Shown: piece by piece, positions 4,982-6,465 of the stretch
Numbering within the stretch: the first letter of the stretch is position 1
Layout of the letters: each line of letters begins with the position of its first letter
Assembly: GCA_016199025.1 (NCBI GenBank)
Contig: JACQHM010000092.1
Location: forward strand, 1 to 6,465
DNA length: 6,465 bases
Origin: Candidatus Methylomirabilota bacterium
GTDB lineage: Bacteria; Methylomirabilota; Methylomirabilia; Methylomirabilales; JACQHM01
Reading direction: 5' to 3'
The notes under the pieces: model-generated
The model's input: only the letters and a program-made list of their open reading frames with translations
Told to the model about the DNA's origin: nothing
Databases searched by the model: none
Program-made: the position numbers and the translations under genes

Positions 4982-6465
4982 ATGTCGGCGGACAGGATCG
5001 TCATCAGGGGCGCCCGGGAGCATAATTTAAAAGCGATTGACCTGGAGGTCCCTCGGGAGAAGCTGGTGGTCATCACCGGGGTCTCCGGCTCTGGGAAGTC
5101 GTCCCTGGCCTTCGACACCATCTACGCCGAGGGGCAACGCCGCTACGTCGAGTCCCTCTCCGCCGACGCCCGCCCGTTCCTGGAGCAGATGGATAAGCCC
5201 GATGTGGATCTGATCGAGGGGTTGTCCCCGGCCATCTCCATCGAGCAGAAGACGACCTCCAAGAACCCACGCTCCACCGTCGCCACGGTGACGGAGATCT
5301 ACGATTACCTCCGCCTCCTCTTCGCCCGGGCCGGACGGCCCCACTGCTACAAGTGTGGAAGACCCATCGCCTCCCAGACGGTCCAGCAGATCGTGGACCA
5401 GGTCCTGGCCCTCCCCGAAGGGACCAGGGTCCAGCTCCTCGCCCCCGTGGTCCGGGGGAGGAAGGGGGAGTACCGCCAGATCTTCCTGGAGATGAAGCGG
5501 CAGGGCTTCGTCCGGACCCGGGTGGACGGGAAGCTCCGTGACCTGGACGAGGAGATCGAGCTGGAGAAGCATAAGAAGCACACCATCGAGGTTGTCGTGG
5601 ATCGCCTGGTCATCAAGGAGGATGTCCGGAGGCGCCTGGCCGACTCCCTGGAGATTGCCCTGAGGCTGGCCGAGGGGATCGTGACGGTGAACGTCGTCGA
5701 GGGGAAGGACCTGACCTTCTCCGAACGCTTGGCCTGCATCGAGTGCGGGGTGAGCTACCCTGAGATCAGCCCCCGGGTCTTCTCCTTTAACAGTCCCCAC
5801 GGGGCCTGCCCTGCCTGCCTGGGATTAGGGACCAGGCTGGACGGCCGATCTGATCCCTCCCTCCAGGAGCTGGACCCCTATTTTTCCGCCCTCACCATCG
5901 ATTCCCTCGATCGGTGGTACAAGGGGACGGAATCGTCCAGGGTCCGGGAGGAGATCGAGGCGTACGTGGAGCGCCTGGCCTCCGTCCGGCCCTGCCCCGA
6001 ATGCCAAGGGGCCAGGCTTCGGAAGGAAGCGCTGGCCGTCAAGGTGGGGGGCTTCTCCATTGCCGAGGTGACCCGGATGTCCGTGAAAGAGGCCCTCCGG
6101 TTCTTCGAGGACCTGGTCTTGACCGAGAAGGAGATGGAGATCGCCCGGCGGATCTTGAAGGAGATCAGGGAGCGCCTTGGGTTTTTGGTGAACGTCGGCC
6201 TGGAGTACCTCACCCTCGACCGCCCCGCGGCCACCCTTTCGGGCGGGGAGGGGCAGCGGATCCGACTGGCGACCCAGATCGGGTCCAGCCTGGTGGGGGT
6301 CCTCTATATCCTGGACGAACCCTCTATCGGCCTCCACCAGCGGGACAACATCCGGCTGCTGAACACCTTGAAGCGGCTCCGTGACCTGGGGAACACGGTC
6401 ATTGTCGTCGAGCACGATGCCGAGACGATCCAGACCGCCGACTACGTGATCGACCTGGGGCCGGG
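4982..6465 (+). CDS. uvrA: Excinuclease ABC subunit A, UvrA (3' end cut by window edge; shortened insertion domain)
   Basis: DNA-damage-sensing ATPase of nucleotide excision repair, acting as a UvrA2UvrB complex in the cytoplasm; 494 codons are visible. Order: N-terminal strand IVIRGAREHNLK (6-17), Walker A GVSGSGKSS (33-41), UvrA hallmark RSTVATVTEIYDYLR (97-111), UvrB-binding region (about 131-245), zinc module C252-x2-C255...C276-x2-C279, further CxxC pairs C122/C125 and C338/C341, ABC signature LSGGEGQ (419-425; the usual Ala after GGE is Gly), Walker B LYILDEPSIG (441-450), switch H478 in VVEHD. The ATG at 4982 has AAAGGAG 11 nt upstream and begins right before the conserved strand; an in-frame ATG at 4949 would add 11 residues. 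Between C279 and C338 the insertion domain is about 67 residues shorter than I recall in E. coli, with the frame intact. It is divergent from all other genes here. Confidence 0.97.
   Translation, partial: MSADRIVIRGAREHNLKAIDLEVPREKLVVITGVSGSGKSSLAFDTIYAEGQRRYVESLSADARPFLEQMDKPDVDLIEGLSPAISIEQKTTSKNPRSTVATVTEIYDYLRLLFARAGRPHCYKCGRPIASQTVQQIVDQVLALPEGTRVQLLAPVVRGRKGEYRQIFLEMKRQGFVRTRVDGKLRDLDEEIELEKHKKHTIEVVVDRLVIKEDVRRRLADSLEIALRLAEGIVTVNVVEGKDLTFSERLACIECGVSYPEISPRVFSFNSPHGACPACLGLGTRLDGRSDPSLQELDPYFSALTIDSLDRWYKGTESSRVREEIEAYVERLASVRPCPECQGARLRKEALAVKVGGFSIAEVTRMSVKEALRFFEDLVLTEKEMEIARRILKEIRERLGFLVNVGLEYLTLDRPAATLSGGEGQRIRLATQIGSSLVGVLYILDEPSIGLHQRDNIRLLNTLKRLRDLGNTVIVVEHDAETIQTADYVIDLGP

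Noticed and set aside
5027..5800. 257-codon open frame antisense to uvrA
   Set aside because: Opposite a certain gene; low-complexity L/G/D/H/P-rich translation with no family signature.
1..6465. CRISPR array, tRNA or rRNA genes
   Set aside because: No regularly spaced direct repeats and no tRNA-like or rRNA sequence were seen on either strand.

Overview
The window looks like GC-rich bacterial chromosome. Its gene content (an archaeal-type fructose-1,6-bisphosphate aldolase/phosphatase beside a phosphofructokinase with pyrophosphate-type active-site residues) points to a deep-branching, often thermophilic or anaerobic/autotrophic, mostly uncultured bacterial lineage. The standard bacterial uvrA and perfect bacterial Shine-Dalgarno sequences argue against an archaeon. 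I cannot place the phylum more precisely from sequence alone.

Layout. Positions 1-3139 hold a three-gene minus-strand operon, read in the order FBP aldolase/phosphatase (2033-3139), PPi-type phosphofructokinase (956-1996, GTG start), then a mandelate-racemase-subgroup enolase-superfamily enzyme (932 to beyond position 1). The gaps are 36 and 23 nt and each gene has its own ribosome binding site. Positions 3222-4424 form a less GC-rich accessory segment, also on the minus strand: an unrecognised 149-aa protein (3975-4424), a roughly 100-bp MITE-like inverted-repeat structure (3781-3881), a hicB-hicA toxin-antitoxin pair with a 4-nt overlap (3742-3362), and a 5'-truncated remnant of a second, unrelated antitoxin (3222-3332). 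Positions 4425-4981 are a gene-free divergent region full of palindromes, with a good sigma-70-like promoter for uvrA. The plus-strand uvrA starts at 4982 and runs off the right edge; 494 codons are visible.

How it works together. The first two operon genes both act on the fructose-6-phosphate/fructose-1,6-bisphosphate node: one makes F6P from triose phosphates irreversibly, the other interconverts F6P and FBP, probably with pyrophosphate. Run together they would form a PPi-hydrolysing cycle, so their co-transcription implies control at the protein level or a direction of flux set by PPi. The role of the co-transcribed mandelate-racemase-like enzyme is unknown. The TA island is separate and looks like small mobile or decaying accessory DNA inserted between the operon and uvrA. 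The visible UvrA is intact in its ATPase motifs, but its DNA-binding insertion domain is about 65-70 residues shorter than usual.
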